DNA of 64,000 bases from Paenibacillus roseus. GTDB taxonomy: Bacteria; Bacillota; Bacilli; Paenibacillales; Paenibacillaceae. Within the stretch, counting starts at the first letter, position 1. Every line of letters begins with the position of its first letter. Location of the stretch: positions 1-64,000 of the forward strand of contig NZ_JAELUP010000103.1 in assembly GCF_016424485.1 (NCBI RefSeq), written 5' to 3'. Under the pieces are notes generated by a model. The model ran no database searches. It worked only from the letters and a program-made list of their open reading frames with translations, and was not told the DNA's origin. Shown in pieces: positions 24,948-34,643 of this stretch. The position numbers and the translations under genes were made by a program.

Positions 24948-27608
24948 ATGAGCGAAGAAAAGCAAAGCGCATCGATGCCTACGACTTATGATCCGAAGGC
25001 TGCGGAGCAAAAATGGTATTCTTATTGGGTAGAGGGGGGGTATTTTGAAGCGGGCAAGCGTCCCGATGCAAAGTCGTATACAATTGTTATTCCTCCTCCG
25101 AATGTAACGGGGATGCTGCATATCGGCCATGCGCTTGATTTTACCCTTCAGGATATTTTGATCCGCACCAAACGGATGCAAGGCTATGATACATTGTGGC
25201 TGCCGGGTACCGACCATGCCGGAATTGCGACACAGACCAAAGTGGAACAGAAGCTTCGTGAGGAAGGGCTGTCCCGCTATGATTTGGGGCGTGAGAAGTT
25301 TTTAGAGAAAGTATGGGAATGGAAGGATTTGTACGCAGGCACGATTCGGAGCCAATGGTCCAAAATGGGCCTGTCCCTCGACTATTCCCGAGAGCGTTTT
25401 ACATTGGATGAAGGGCTGTCCAAGGCGGTCCGCGAAGTATTCGTCAGCCTGTACCAAAAGGGTCTGATTTACCGCGGCAAAAAAATCATCAACTGGGACC
25501 CTGCAGCACGTACGGCATTGTCCGATATTGAAGTTGAATATAAAGAAATGCAAGGCAAGCTGTATCATCTTGAGTATCCGCTTAAGGACGGGAGCGGCAA
25601 AATTACAGTTGCAACGACCCGCCCGGAGACGATGCTGGGCGATACGGCTGTTGCTGTGCATCCAGAGGACGAACGCTATAAGCATCTGATCGGCAAAATG
25701 CTCGTTCTGCCGGTGACTGGCCGAGAAATCCCGGTTATTGCAGATGAGTATGTGGAGAAGGATTTTGGCAGCGGCGCGGTCAAAATTACACCTGCCCATG
25801 ACCCGAATGACTTCGAGGTAGGCACGCGCCATCAGCTGCCGCAAATTATTGTAATGGACGAGACAGGCACGATGAATGATGAGGCAGGCCCATACAAAGG
25901 TCTGGATCGGATGGATTGCAGAAAGCAACTCGTCAAAGATTTGCAGGAACAGGGCGTATGTGTCAACATCGAGGAACACGTGCACCAGGTCGGACACAGT
26001 GAGCGCAGTGGAGCAGTTGTGGAGCCTTACTTGTCCACCCAGTGGTTTGTAGCGATGAAGCCGCTGGCGGAGAAAGCGATTGAAATCCAGAAGTCCGGCA
26101 ATGGCGTGCGATTTGTTCCAGACCGTTTTGAAAAAATCTATCTGAACTGGATTGAAAATGTCCGCGACTGGTGTATTTCCCGCCAGCTTTGGTGGGGACA
26201 CCGGATTCCTGCGTGGTACTGCGAGGCGTGTGGGGAACTGCATGTTGCCCATGATGCTGTCGAAGCCTGTTCCAAATGCGGATCGACCAACCTTCGTCAG
26301 GATGAAGATGTACTCGATACCTGGTTCAGCTCCGGTTTATGGCCATTCTCGACACTTGGCTGGCCGGATGATGCAGCGGATTTGCAGCGTTACTACCCGA
26401 CCAGCGTGCTGGTGACCGGTTACGATATCATTTATTTCTGGGTAGCGCGGATGATCTTTACTGCCCTTGAATTTACAGACAAGAACCCGTTTGCCGATGT
26501 TTTAATTCATGGCCTGGTTCGTGACGCGAACGGTCAGAAAATGTCCAAATCCCTGGGCAACGGCGTCGATCCGCTTGAAGTAATTGAAAAATACGGCGCA
26601 GATGCGATGCGGTTTATGATTTCGACAGGCAGCACACCGGGTCAAGATTTGCGCTTCAACTGGGATAAGGTGGAGCAGGCCCGCAACTTTGCCAACAAGA
26701 TTTGGAACGCATCACGGTTTGCCCTCATGAATCTGGAGGGTGTGACGGCAGAGGACATCGATCTTGCGGTTGAATTGGGTACCGCGGACCGCTGGATTCT
26801 GCATCGCCTGAATGAAACCGTGCGGGAGGTTACCCGCCTGATTGACGGCTACGAATTCGGGGAGACCGGTCGCGTCCTGTACAACTTTATCTGGGATGAT
26901 CTGTGCGACTGGTATATTGAATTTGCCAAGCTTGGCCTTTACGGGGAGAATGAGCAGACCAAGCGGGCAACCCAGTCTGTCCTTGCTTACGTGCTGGACC
27001 GCACGCAGCGTCTGATTCATCCGTTTATGCCGTTCATCAGTGAAGAAATCTGGCAGCATCTGCCGCATCAGGGTGAGACAATTACGCTGGCAGAATGGCC
27101 TGTATATGATGAGGCGCTCGAAGCTTCGCAATCCGCCAAGGAAATGGAGCTGCTCATGGATATTATTCGCGCTGTCCGCAATATCCGTGCAGAGGTCAAT
27201 GTACCGATGAGCAAAAAGATCGAACTGCTGGTGAAGCCGTCCAATGAGGCTGTTCTTGCTATTCTGACTCGAAACGAAGAATATATCAGCCGCTTCTGCG
27301 GAACGAGCAGCCTGGAAATCTCTGTTGCTGTTACTGCGCCTGATAAAGCAATGAGCGCTATTGTGACAGGAGCCGAGCTGTATCTTCCTTTAGCGGGATT
27401 AATCGATATTTCTCAGGAAATAATCCGTCTTGAAAAGGAACTCAAAACCTTGAATTCCGAGGTTGAGCGCGTGGAAAAGAAGCTTGCCAATGAAGGCTTT
27501 GTTGCCAAAGCGCCGGCCAAGGTTATTGAGGAAGAGCGCGCGAAAATGCAAGACTATGCAGAGAAGCGCGACAAGGTGCTGGCCCGAATTTCCGAGCTGC
27601 GCGGATAA
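24948..27608 (+). CDS. valS: Valyl-tRNA synthetase
   Basis: Class I synthetase charging tRNA-Val. The HIGH motif is at residues 58-61 (MLHIGHALD) and KMSKS at 531-535. A CP1 editing domain with GDTAVAVHPEDERY lies between them. The C-terminal anticodon-binding domain and terminal coiled-coil arm (EIIRLEKELKTLNSEVERVEKK) are complete. The 886-residue length is normal. ATGGAGGTATGAAGT precedes ATG 24948. Transcription is governed by the T-box leader. Confidence 0.98.
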   Translation: MSEEKQSASMPTTYDPKAAEQKWYSYWVEGGYFEAGKRPDAKSYTIVIPPPNVTGMLHIGHALDFTLQDILIRTKRMQGYDTLWLPGTDHAGIATQTKVEQKLREEGLSRYDLGREKFLEKVWEWKDLYAGTIRSQWSKMGLSLDYSRERFTLDEGLSKAVREVFVSLYQKGLIYRGKKIINWDPAARTALSDIEVEYKEMQGKLYHLEYPLKDGSGKITVATTRPETMLGDTAVAVHPEDERYKHLIGKMLVLPVTGREIPVIADEYVEKDFGSGAVKITPAHDPNDFEVGTRHQLPQIIVMDETGTMNDEAGPYKGLDRMDCRKQLVKDLQEQGVCVNIEEHVHQVGHSERSGAVVEPYLSTQWFVAMKPLAEKAIEIQKSGNGVRFVPDRFEKIYLNWIENVRDWCISRQLWWGHRIPAWYCEACGELHVAHDAVEACSKCGSTNLRQDEDVLDTWFSSGLWPFSTLGWPDDAADLQRYYPTSVLVTGYDIIYFWVARMIFTALEFTDKNPFADVLIHGLVRDANGQKMSKSLGNGVDPLEVIEKYGADAMRFMISTGSTPGQDLRFNWDKVEQARNFANKIWNASRFALMNLEGVTAEDIDLAVELGTADRWILHRLNETVREVTRLIDGYEFGETGRVLYNFIWDDLCDWYIEFAKLGLYGENEQTKRATQSVLAYVLDRTQRLIHPFMPFISEEIWQHLPHQGETITLAEWPVYDEALEASQSAKEMELLMDIIRAVRNIRAEVNVPMSKKIELLVKPSNEAVLAILTRNEEYISRFCGTSSLEISVAVTAPDKAMSAIVTGAELYLPLAGLIDISQEIIRLEKELKTLNSEVERVEKKLANEGFVAKAPAKVIEEERAKMQDYAEKRDKVLARISELRG

Positions 27609-27630
27609 CGGTGAGAGAGGATTGACGACG

Positions 27631-28968
27631 ATGATGAAAACCTATCAAGAGGCCAGAGACTGGATTGAAGGGCTGATTCCGTTCGGAATTCGCCCTGGTC
27701 TGCAGCGAATGGAACTGCTTCTGGATAAACTTGATCATCCGGAGCGCCGATTGAGATTTATCCATGTGGCCGGAACGAACGGCAAGGGGTCGGTCTGCGC
27801 CTATTTGACCAGCACACTCATTCAATCCGGCTATGACGTGGGGACCTTTACGTCCCCTTACATAACCAAATTTACGAACAGATTTCAATATAACGGCCAG
27901 GATATTGAGGAAGAGACATTGCTTCGGCTCTCCAATGAGCTGAAGCCTCTTGTGGAAGAAATTGCCGCTACGGAGCTCGGCTCGCCAACGATGTTTGAAG
28001 TCTCGACGGCACTGGCTATCTTGTTTTTCGCCCGTGTCACTTACCCGGATTATGTCGTGTGGGAGACGGGACTTGGCGGCAGAATGGATGTTACCAATGT
28101 AGTAAACCCGGTTATCTCGGTCATTACCAATGTCGGTCATGATCATATGGATATTCTGGGCCATTCACTTGCCGAGATTGCGCGTGAGAAGGCAGGCATT
28201 ATTAAAAGAGGCGTTCCGGTAGTCAGTACAGCTGAGCAGCCGGAAGTCAGGGAAATTATTCGTCAAACTGCTCAAGCTCAAAAGTCAACCTTGTATTTGG
28301 TTGATGAGCAATTCAAGGAGGTTGCGCTGTCAGCCGGAACGGAGGAGCAGAGCTTCCGCTTTGAAGGATTGTTTCGCACAATTGAACCGGTTGCGATTAC
28401 ATTGACAGGCGCTCATCAGCGTAAAAACGCCGCTCTGGCCGTTATGGCACTCGAAGTACTGAGGCAGTATTATGCCCTAGTCATTGAGGATGAAGACCTT
28501 TTAAAAGGGATGCGCTATGCATCATGGCCAGGACGGATGGAAATGATATCATCAAACCCCAGAATATTACTGGATGGAGCGCATAATCCGGAAGGGGCGC
28601 AAGCACTGGCAGCTGCTTTGAAGGAAACTTACGCCTACAAGAAGCTGCGCCTGATGATGGGAATGCTGGCAAATAAGAATCATCGCGATACTTTGCGGCA
28701 TATACTACCACTAGTTGATACGCTTGTAGTGACCGAACCGGATTTTCGCAAGCGGATGGCTGCTTCCGAGCTGGCCTCTCTTATTGCCGAGATGAAGGAA
28801 CAGTACGAGTTTGAGCTTATCGTTGAACCGGACTGGAAGCTTGCGCTCCAGCGGCTGCGAGAAGCGACAGAGTCAGATGACCTGGGAGTTGTGACCGGTA
28901 CCTTGTATCTGATATCCGATGTGCGCGCTCGTTTGCTTAACATTACGGACACTGAAAAAGGTTGGTGA
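27631..28968 (+). CDS. folC: Bifunctional folylpolyglutamate / dihydrofolate synthase
   Basis: Adds glutamate to dihydropteroate and tetrahydrofolate. The P-loop GTNGKGS begins at residue 48, and the Mur-ligase-type central domain includes GLGGRMDVTNVV. The 445-residue length is normal. The frame is open upstream inside valS, but ATG 27631 gives the family N-terminus (MMKTYQEARDWI) and has GAGAGG before it. It lies 22 bp after valS, so it probably shares the T-box transcript as in Bacillus. murC follows after 7 bp. Confidence 0.96.
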   Translation: MMKTYQEARDWIEGLIPFGIRPGLQRMELLLDKLDHPERRLRFIHVAGTNGKGSVCAYLTSTLIQSGYDVGTFTSPYITKFTNRFQYNGQDIEEETLLRLSNELKPLVEEIAATELGSPTMFEVSTALAILFFARVTYPDYVVWETGLGGRMDVTNVVNPVISVITNVGHDHMDILGHSLAEIAREKAGIIKRGVPVVSTAEQPEVREIIRQTAQAQKSTLYLVDEQFKEVALSAGTEEQSFRFEGLFRTIEPVAITLTGAHQRKNAALAVMALEVLRQYYALVIEDEDLLKGMRYASWPGRMEMISSNPRILLDGAHNPEGAQALAAALKETYAYKKLRLMMGMLANKNHRDTLRHILPLVDTLVVTEPDFRKRMAASELASLIAEMKEQYEFELIVEPDWKLALQRLREATESDDLGVVTGTLYLISDVRARLLNITDTEKGW

Positions 28969-28975
28969 AACTTCT

Positions 28976-30364
28976 TTGAATACAGCAGAACATGTCCATT
29001 TTATCGGCATTGGAGGCTATGGAATGAGTGCCATTGCCAGAGTAATGCTGGAGATGGGCTATACAGTAACCGGATCGGATGTCGCCAAACAGGAGCTCAC
29101 CGAAAAGCTCGCAGCCAAAGGAGCCCGCATCTATATCGGCCATGAGGCCGCTCATGTAAAGGGGGCGGATCTGGTCGTCTATTCGACTGCCTTGTCTAAA
29201 GACAATGTGGAAAGGGTAGAAGCTGAAAATTTGAATATTCCGATTCTCCACCGCGCCCAGATGCTTGCCAAGCTGATGAATGCGCGCAAAGGGGTTGCCG
29301 TAGCAGGCGCGCATGGGAAGACGACGACCTCGTCCATGATTGCGCTCGTGATGGAAACCTGCGAGCAAGACCCAACCTACATTATTGGCGGAGAAATTGT
29401 TAACGTAGGCACCAACGCCAAGGCGGGCAAGGGAGATTATGTGGTCGCCGAGGCGGATGAGAGCGACGGCTCCTTCCTTCAGTACCATCCTGCGATAGCT
29501 GTTGTCACCAATATTGAAGCTGACCATCTAGAAAATTACAATGGAGACTTCAATAATTTGAAAGCGGCTTATGCGCAATTTTTGGGACAAGTGAAGCAAG
29601 GCGGTCAGGCAATCGTCTGTGCAGATGATGAAAATATAAGCGATTTGCTGTCCCAGGCAGAGATCAAGAAAGCGGGCCAATTGATTACGTATGGCATTGA
29701 CAGCGATGCGGACTATAAAGCAGAGCAAATTCAGCTCGGCGATCGCAAAGTAAGCTTCAATGTCGTCAGACACGGACAAGAACTGGGCGCAATTGAGCTG
29801 TCTGTACCGGGTCTTCATAACGTATATAACGGGCTTGCCACAGTTATTACCTGTCTGAGTGCGGGAGTGGAGTTTGATGCTATTGCAGCCGCCATATCGC
29901 AATTCAAGGGAGCCAAGCGGCGCTTCCAGGTGCTTGGCGAGGTCAATGATATATTGGTTATTGATGATTATGCCCATCACCCGACTGAAATTCAGGCGAC
30001 GATCAGTGCAGCGAAGGCTACAGGGAAGCGAATCGTAGCCGTATTCCAGCCGCAACGCTATACCCGGACCTATTTCCTGTTGGAACAGTTTAGCAGAGCC
30101 TTCGGGGAGGCAGATGAGGTTATTATTACCGATATCTACTCGCCGGCAGGAGAACAGCAAATTGAAGGGATTAATTCGGGACGGCTTGTTGAGATGATCA
30201 GGTCCAACAGCAACCCGAACGTCGCTTATATTCCGAACAAGGAAGATGTGCTTGAATATCTGAAAGAAAATGTAGCAAGCGGGGATTTGGTCATTACGAT
30301 GGGTGCTGGAGACATTTGGAAAACATCCGACCAACTGGCCAAGCATTTGCGAAACATTGTTTAA
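28976..30364 (+). CDS. murC: UDP-N-acetylmuramate--L-alanine ligase
   Basis: Adds L-Ala to UDP-MurNAc in peptidoglycan precursor synthesis. The N-terminal UDP-binding HFIGIGGYGMSAIA and the ATP-binding GAHGKTTTSS (from residue 111) are clear, as is DDYAHHPTEI in the C-terminal domain. TTG 28976 is the most likely start: no ATG lies between the folC stop and the first conserved residue, and GGTG occurs 8 nt upstream. This gives 462 residues. B. subtilis has murC elsewhere (ytpR region), so its cotranscription with folC is a lineage trait. Confidence 0.95.
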   Translation: MNTAEHVHFIGIGGYGMSAIARVMLEMGYTVTGSDVAKQELTEKLAAKGARIYIGHEAAHVKGADLVVYSTALSKDNVERVEAENLNIPILHRAQMLAKLMNARKGVAVAGAHGKTTTSSMIALVMETCEQDPTYIIGGEIVNVGTNAKAGKGDYVVAEADESDGSFLQYHPAIAVVTNIEADHLENYNGDFNNLKAAYAQFLGQVKQGGQAIVCADDENISDLLSQAEIKKAGQLITYGIDSDADYKAEQIQLGDRKVSFNVVRHGQELGAIELSVPGLHNVYNGLATVITCLSAGVEFDAIAAAISQFKGAKRRFQVLGEVNDILVIDDYAHHPTEIQATISAAKATGKRIVAVFQPQRYTRTYFLLEQFSRAFGEADEVIITDIYSPAGEQQIEGINSGRLVEMIRSNSNPNVAYIPNKEDVLEYLKENVASGDLVITMGAGDIWKTSDQLAKHLRNIV

Positions 30365-30368
30365 TCAG

Positions 30369-30417
30369 AAATCTGCAAGGGAAATTGCGCGAAGCAGCTC
30401 CCTTTGCAGATTTTTTT
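30369..30417 (+). terminator. Terminator after murC
   Basis: AAATCTGCAAGGGA (30369-30382) pairs with TCCCTTTGCAGATTT (30399-30413) with one mismatch or bulge, then a T7 run. Confidence 0.85.
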
Positions 30418-30418
30418 A

Positions 30419-30472
30419 ATATAAACAATGTTGAATCGGAGGCCCTGCTCGACCTTCATTCGCTGTTTATAT
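30419..30472. other. Inverted ATATAAACA arms in the murC-spoIIB gap
   Basis: ATATAAACA (30419-30427) and TGTTTATAT (30464-30472) are perfect inverted arms 36 bp apart, directly behind the murC terminator. It could be a hairpin, an operator pair or the remnant of an intergenic repeat. Confidence 0.3.
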
Positions 30473-30537
30473 ATTTATACAGGAGGCGGGAGGGCCAGCG
30501 TTTGAGAAAATGAGAGATTTTTAAACTATTAAAAAAA

Positions 30538-30566
30538 TCATATATCTCTCCCTTCTCTCATAGAAT
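30538..30566 (+). promoter_or_regulatory. SigmaE-like promoter of spoIIB
   Basis: TCATATA (30538-30544), 14-bp spacer, CATAGAAT (30559-30566). This fits the sigmaE consensus at 13 of 15 positions and is the best of the three such sites in the window. Note that a TATAAT-like sigmaA site is not seen. Confidence 0.5.
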
Positions 30567-30600
30567 GTAGTAGAATGACACAGGACAAGGAGAGAGTGGG

Positions 30601-31857
30601 ATGAACTCAAAAGCCCGGATTACCTTTCGCTTTGATAATCAGGGAAATGCGCAGCAGGGCCGGAATGAAACACCCGGATCGGAATTTTCGCTTGTCGGCA
30701 ATGAAGAGAATTTAGTGAAGGATGGCCATTCGGCAGTTTCCCGCTATCATGAGGAGTTTCCCTTTACGGAAAAGAGCAACTCCTCTGAAAGCCCCTTCCA
30801 GGATAACCCCGAAGCGCTGGGAGCGCTTATTCGGGAAGCGGACGGCAGGGCGCCGGCTCCTATAGATTTGGGGGAACAGATAACAAGTGAATCTTCATAT
30901 CTCTCCCGAATTCCAGGCCGGATTGACAAAAGAATCTCCGATAGACGCAGGAAAATCATCATTGATGTTAAGGATGAGCATTCCCCTTCGATTCGGCATA
31001 CGGATAAAGGACCATCCTGGTTCAAGGTTGCAGTCTCGGTTACTGGAGCAATTGCTACGGGAGCTTTGTTCGGTTATCTGATTCTCTCTTTATTCGCCGG
31101 ACAAAATGCATGGCAGAACAACGAAGCGAAGATACTCGCTGTGTCCGATCCACCGACTCCGGTTGCCCCTCCATCTGTTAACAGACCTGCGTCTGTAATC
31201 GGCGGCCCGGAGAATGCGGAAAACGAGACTCCAAAAACTGCGGTTCAACTGAATCGCCCGGAAACAAATTATTACATACTCCAATATGGAGTGTTCAGCA
31301 GCCAGGAAGGCATGCAGACAGCACTCTCCCAGCTTGACCAGCGCGGAGTGGCCGCGGCTTCCAGCTCAGTGGACAAATATCGCGTCTATGCGGGAATCGC
31401 CAGCGGCAAAGCTGAGGCCGCCAAACTTGCGGAACTGCTTGACGGGCTGAATGTATACATTTCCCGGCTGACGGTCCCTGCCCTTACCGAAGTTGCTTTC
31501 CAGGGGGACAGTGCGCTTCTGGAAAATTTTCTATTAGAGACCGACCAGTTGATAAGTACGTTCAGCAGCGTGACGAATGAACAGCTTCAAAAGGAGCAGC
31601 CTCAGCGCTTTGACGGTTCCCCATGGAAAACGATTCATCAGAAATGGACGGGCCTTGCCGCAAAGCTCAAGCAGCAACTGCCTGAGAATGGAAAAAAATC
31701 TTTTGAACAGATGGTTCAATCCCTGCAGACGATTGCAGCGGCCTTGGGAGAATTTGATAAAAACCCTGCCCGCTCTTATATGTGGACTGCCCAAAGTGAG
31801 TTGATGGAGGCTGTTCTGGCGCAAAAAGATTGGATTGGGAGTATTCGCACATTGTAA
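30601..31857 (+). CDS. spoIIB: SpoIIB-like SPOR-domain membrane protein
   Basis: Probable SpoIIB, which binds septal peptidoglycan at the start of engulfment and helps place SpoIIDMP. A charged cytoplasmic N-terminus of 140 residues is followed by one transmembrane segment at about 142-165, a Pro-rich linker, and a SPOR-type domain at about 222-295 (NYYILQYGVFSSQEGMQTAL). A further helical region of about 120 residues lies at the C-terminus. Position between folC/murC and maf matches Bacillus. Sequence outside the SPOR domain is divergent, so the symbol rests on synteny plus architecture. Confidence 0.8.
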   Translation: MNSKARITFRFDNQGNAQQGRNETPGSEFSLVGNEENLVKDGHSAVSRYHEEFPFTEKSNSSESPFQDNPEALGALIREADGRAPAPIDLGEQITSESSYLSRIPGRIDKRISDRRRKIIIDVKDEHSPSIRHTDKGPSWFKVAVSVTGAIATGALFGYLILSLFAGQNAWQNNEAKILAVSDPPTPVAPPSVNRPASVIGGPENAENETPKTAVQLNRPETNYYILQYGVFSSQEGMQTALSQLDQRGVAAASSSVDKYRVYAGIASGKAEAAKLAELLDGLNVYISRLTVPALTEVAFQGDSALLENFLLETDQLISTFSSVTNEQLQKEQPQRFDGSPWKTIHQKWTGLAAKLKQQLPENGKKSFEQMVQSLQTIAAALGEFDKNPARSYMWTAQSELMEAVLAQKDWIGSIRTL

Positions 31858-31919
31858 TAGCTCACTAACCAACGTATAATTGAATTCAGGTGTCAAAATA
31901 TGGCGAGGGAAGTTGGAAG

Positions 31920-32162
31920 ATGAAGAAAAACGGTTGGTTGCTTCTACTGTTTATCGGATTGGGTCTGGTCGGGGGATCTTTGCTTGCGCAATGGCTCAAA
32001 GAAGTGCCAGGCCTGTCTTTTCTTACGCGAACGACAAATTTGACATGGTCTCCGGCTGCGGATTTGGTTGTTTTCAGCTATGATCTGACTTTAAAGATTG
32101 AGGTCAGTCTGCTAAGCATATTGACTGCGGGTGCAGCTATATGGCTGTATCGCAAAATGTAA
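31920..32162 (+). CDS. DUF4321 small membrane protein
   Basis: 80 residues with two hydrophobic segments: residues 5-23 and the C-terminal stretch ending LYRKM. The pattern resembles DUF4321 proteins often found before maf in spore-formers. Function is unknown. ATG 31920 has a TTGGAAG site; an upstream in-frame ATG at 31890 lacks one. Confidence 0.75.
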   Translation: MKKNGWLLLLFIGLGLVGGSLLAQWLKEVPGLSFLTRTTNLTWSPAADLVVFSYDLTLKIEVSLLSILTAGAAIWLYRKM

Positions 32163-32222
32163 AAGCCGGCTTTTCCGGACACCATCCGGAAGTGTGGCTG
32201 AGCTAATTAAGGAGATGGCTGA

Positions 32223-32831
32223 ATGAAAAGGCAAAAAATCATTCTCGCTTCCTCTTCTCCGCGGCGTCAATCCCTTCTGCAATCGTTAAATTTAACTCTT
32301 CCAGTGCAAATCATGGCTTCTAATGTCGATGAGAGTACACCGGATGACTGGTCTCCGGCGAAGATTGTAGAGCAGCTTTCGCTCCGCAAAGCCAGAGCAG
32401 TCAGAGAGCTTCTTGCCTCGGACAAGCAGGATCATCAAGGGAGCCTGATTATCGGTGCTGATACAATTGTTGTGCTGAACGGAGAAGTAATGGGCAAACC
32501 CCGTGATGAAGCGGATGCCCGGCGTATGCTGGGGCATTTGCAGGGGAGAATACATGAAGTGTATAGCGCTATTGCCTGTGTTGACTTGCTAACCTCGCGT
32601 GAGGTCGTATCCCATTTGGCAACTCGTGTTCACATGAAGCCGCTCGACTCCTCACGGATCGAGCGGTATGTCGCGTCAGGGGAACCAATGGATAAGGCTG
32701 GAGCCTATGCGATTCAGGGACTTGGAGCTACGCTTGTCGATCACATCGATGGCTGTTATTTCAATGTTGTAGGTTTGTCCCTGTCGCTCTTGTCGGACAT
32801 GCTGCTGGAGTTTGATATCCAAGTCATTTAA
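32223..32831 (+). CDS. maf: Maf-family nucleotide pyrophosphatase
   Basis: Hydrolyses non-canonical nucleoside triphosphates such as dTTP, UTP or modified derivatives; overexpression blocks septation in B. subtilis. The signature LASSSPRRQSLL is at residues 8-19, and GADTIVVLNGEVMGKP follows. The 202-residue length is normal. AAGGAGATGG precedes ATG 32223. Confidence 0.96.
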   Translation: MKRQKIILASSSPRRQSLLQSLNLTLPVQIMASNVDESTPDDWSPAKIVEQLSLRKARAVRELLASDKQDHQGSLIIGADTIVVLNGEVMGKPRDEADARRMLGHLQGRIHEVYSAIACVDLLTSREVVSHLATRVHMKPLDSSRIERYVASGEPMDKAGAYAIQGLGATLVDHIDGCYFNVVGLSLSLLSDMLLEFDIQVI

Positions 32832-32858
32832 ATTTATTTGCCGAAGGCAGGGAAAGCG

Positions 32859-33548
32859 ATGCATATACAATCTGTAGTCATGCGTGACGTCCCGAGTGAA
32901 GACCGACCTAGAGAACGCATGGTTCAAAATGGAGCGCAGGCGCTCAGTCACGCCGAATTGCTCGCTATCTTGCTTCGTACAGGCACAAGGCAGGAGTCGG
33001 CCGTCCATTTGGCTGCGCGCATACTGCGGGAGTGCGGAAGTTTGCATAATCTTGTTGATATGAGTCTTGAAGAACTCACTAAAATAAAAGGGATTGGCAC
33101 CGCCAAGGCCCTCCAACTTAAGGCAGGAATTGAGCTTGGACGTCGTCTCTCAAGAAGTACGCAAGAGGAGAGAATGACGGTTCGCAGTCCTAAAGATGTC
33201 GCGGATCATATGATGGAGCAGCTGAGGTATTTGAAGAAGGAGCATTTTGTCTGTCTGTTTCTCGATACCAAAAACCGCGTGATTGCGGAGGAGACACTGT
33301 CTGTGGGAACGCTGAACGCTTCGCTTGTGCATCCCAGAGAAGTGTTCAGAGCGGCGATCAAGTGCAGCAGCGCTTCGATCATCTGCGTACATAATCATCC
33401 GAGCGGGAATCCGGCTCCAAGTCCGGAGGATATCCAAATGACCAAGCGGCTCGTTGAAGCGGGCGAACTGGTAGGCATTGATGTACTCGATCATATTGTA
33501 ATCGGCGACCTTCAATATACAAGTTTGAAGGAGCAGGGTTTCATGTAA
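32859..33548 (+). CDS. radC: RadC-family JAB/MPN-domain protein
   Basis: The name is historical; a role in DNA repair is not established. An N-terminal helix-hairpin-helix region (TKIKGIGTAKALQLKA) precedes the metal-binding JAMM motif HNHPSGNPAPSPED. ATG 32859 has a GGCAGGGA site; a TTG at 32838 lies upstream in frame. The product has 229 residues. Position before mreB is as in Bacillus. Confidence 0.95.
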   Translation: MHIQSVVMRDVPSEDRPRERMVQNGAQALSHAELLAILLRTGTRQESAVHLAARILRECGSLHNLVDMSLEELTKIKGIGTAKALQLKAGIELGRRLSRSTQEERMTVRSPKDVADHMMEQLRYLKKEHFVCLFLDTKNRVIAEETLSVGTLNASLVHPREVFRAAIKCSSASIICVHNHPSGNPAPSPEDIQMTKRLVEAGELVGIDVLDHIVIGDLQYTSLKEQGFM

Positions 33549-33592
33549 TATAATTAAGAGGTATTGTCGTGATGACAGAAAGGAAGATTAAC

Positions 33593-34627
33593 ATGTTTGG
33601 TGGCTTTACAAAAGATCTGGGCATTGACCTGGGAACGGCAAATACACTCGTCTATGTTAAAGGAAAAGGCATTGTAGTCCGTGAGCCTTCTGTAGTCGCC
33701 CTCCGTACGGATACCAAGACGATCCAAGCTGTTGGCGAACAGGCGAAGAAAATGATTGGCCGTACGCCGGGAAATATTCGTGCTGTGAGACCGATGAAGG
33801 ACGGCGTTATTGCTGACTTTGAGACCACTTCTACAATGATTAAATATTTTATTCGGCAGGCCCAGAAGCAACGTTCACTGTTTCCGCGCCATCCGAACGT
33901 TATGGTTTGCGTGCCATCCGGCATCACTGCGGTAGAGAAACGCGCTGTTGAGGATGCAACCAAGCAGGCGGGAGCACGAGAGGCTTATACAATCGAAGAG
34001 CCGTTCGCCGCGGCGATCGGTGCCGATCTTCCGGTTTGGGAGCCGACTGGCAGCATGGTCGTCGACATCGGCGGCGGAACGACTGAAGTTGCGGTTATAT
34101 CGCTTGGAGGTATCGTAACCAGCCGCTCGATCCGAATTGCCGGTGACGAGATGGATGAAGCGATCATTCAGTATATCAAGCGTACGTATAATTTGCTGAT
34201 CGGGGAGCGCACGGCGGAACAGCTTAAGATGGAGATTGGCTCTGCCCTGGAAACGGACAAGAAGGAAGCTATGGAAATCCGCGGAAGAGATTTGGTTACC
34301 GGCTTGCCGAAGACCATCTCCATTACATCGGATGAAATTACCGGGGCGTTGTCGGATACCGTGAATGCGATTGTGGATGCGGTAAAGGTTACACTGGAGA
34401 AATGTCCGCCGGAGCTGTCAGCTGATATTATGGACCGCGGAATCGTTCTGACGGGCGGGGGCGGATTGCTCCGCAATCTGGACAAGCTGCTGGCCGGAGA
34501 GACTGGCATGCCTGTTATCGTAGCAGAGAATCCGCTGGATTGCGTAGCGATTGGAACAGGCAGGGCGCTAGATAATATTCACTTGTTTAAATCCAGAAAT
34601 GGCTCGTCCTCCCGCTTTAAAAAATAG
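33593..34627 (+). CDS. mreB: MreB, actin-like rod-shape protein
   Basis: Polymerises under the membrane and guides lateral wall synthesis with MreC, MreD and RodA. Actin-fold nucleotide motifs are clear: DLGIDLGTANTLVYV near the N-terminus, VVDIGGGTTEVAV and ILTGGGGLLRNLD. ATG 33593 gives the usual MFGGFTKDLGIDLG start with AAAGGA before it; in-frame GTG 33569 and ATG 33572 are alternatives. The product has 344 residues. It is separated from mreC by a repeat element. Confidence 0.97.
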   Translation: MFGGFTKDLGIDLGTANTLVYVKGKGIVVREPSVVALRTDTKTIQAVGEQAKKMIGRTPGNIRAVRPMKDGVIADFETTSTMIKYFIRQAQKQRSLFPRHPNVMVCVPSGITAVEKRAVEDATKQAGAREAYTIEEPFAAAIGADLPVWEPTGSMVVDIGGGTTEVAVISLGGIVTSRSIRIAGDEMDEAIIQYIKRTYNLLIGERTAEQLKMEIGSALETDKKEAMEIRGRDLVTGLPKTISITSDEITGALSDTVNAIVDAVKVTLEKCPPELSADIMDRGIVLTGGGGLLRNLDKLLAGETGMPVIVAENPLDCVAIGTGRALDNIHLFKSRNGSSSRFKK

Positions 34628-34643
34628 CAGGCTACTGCCAGCA

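Noticed and set aside
32838..32858. TTG start for radC 21 bp upstream of the chosen ATG
   Set aside because: No ribosome site is placed for it, whereas GGCAGGGA suits ATG 32859.
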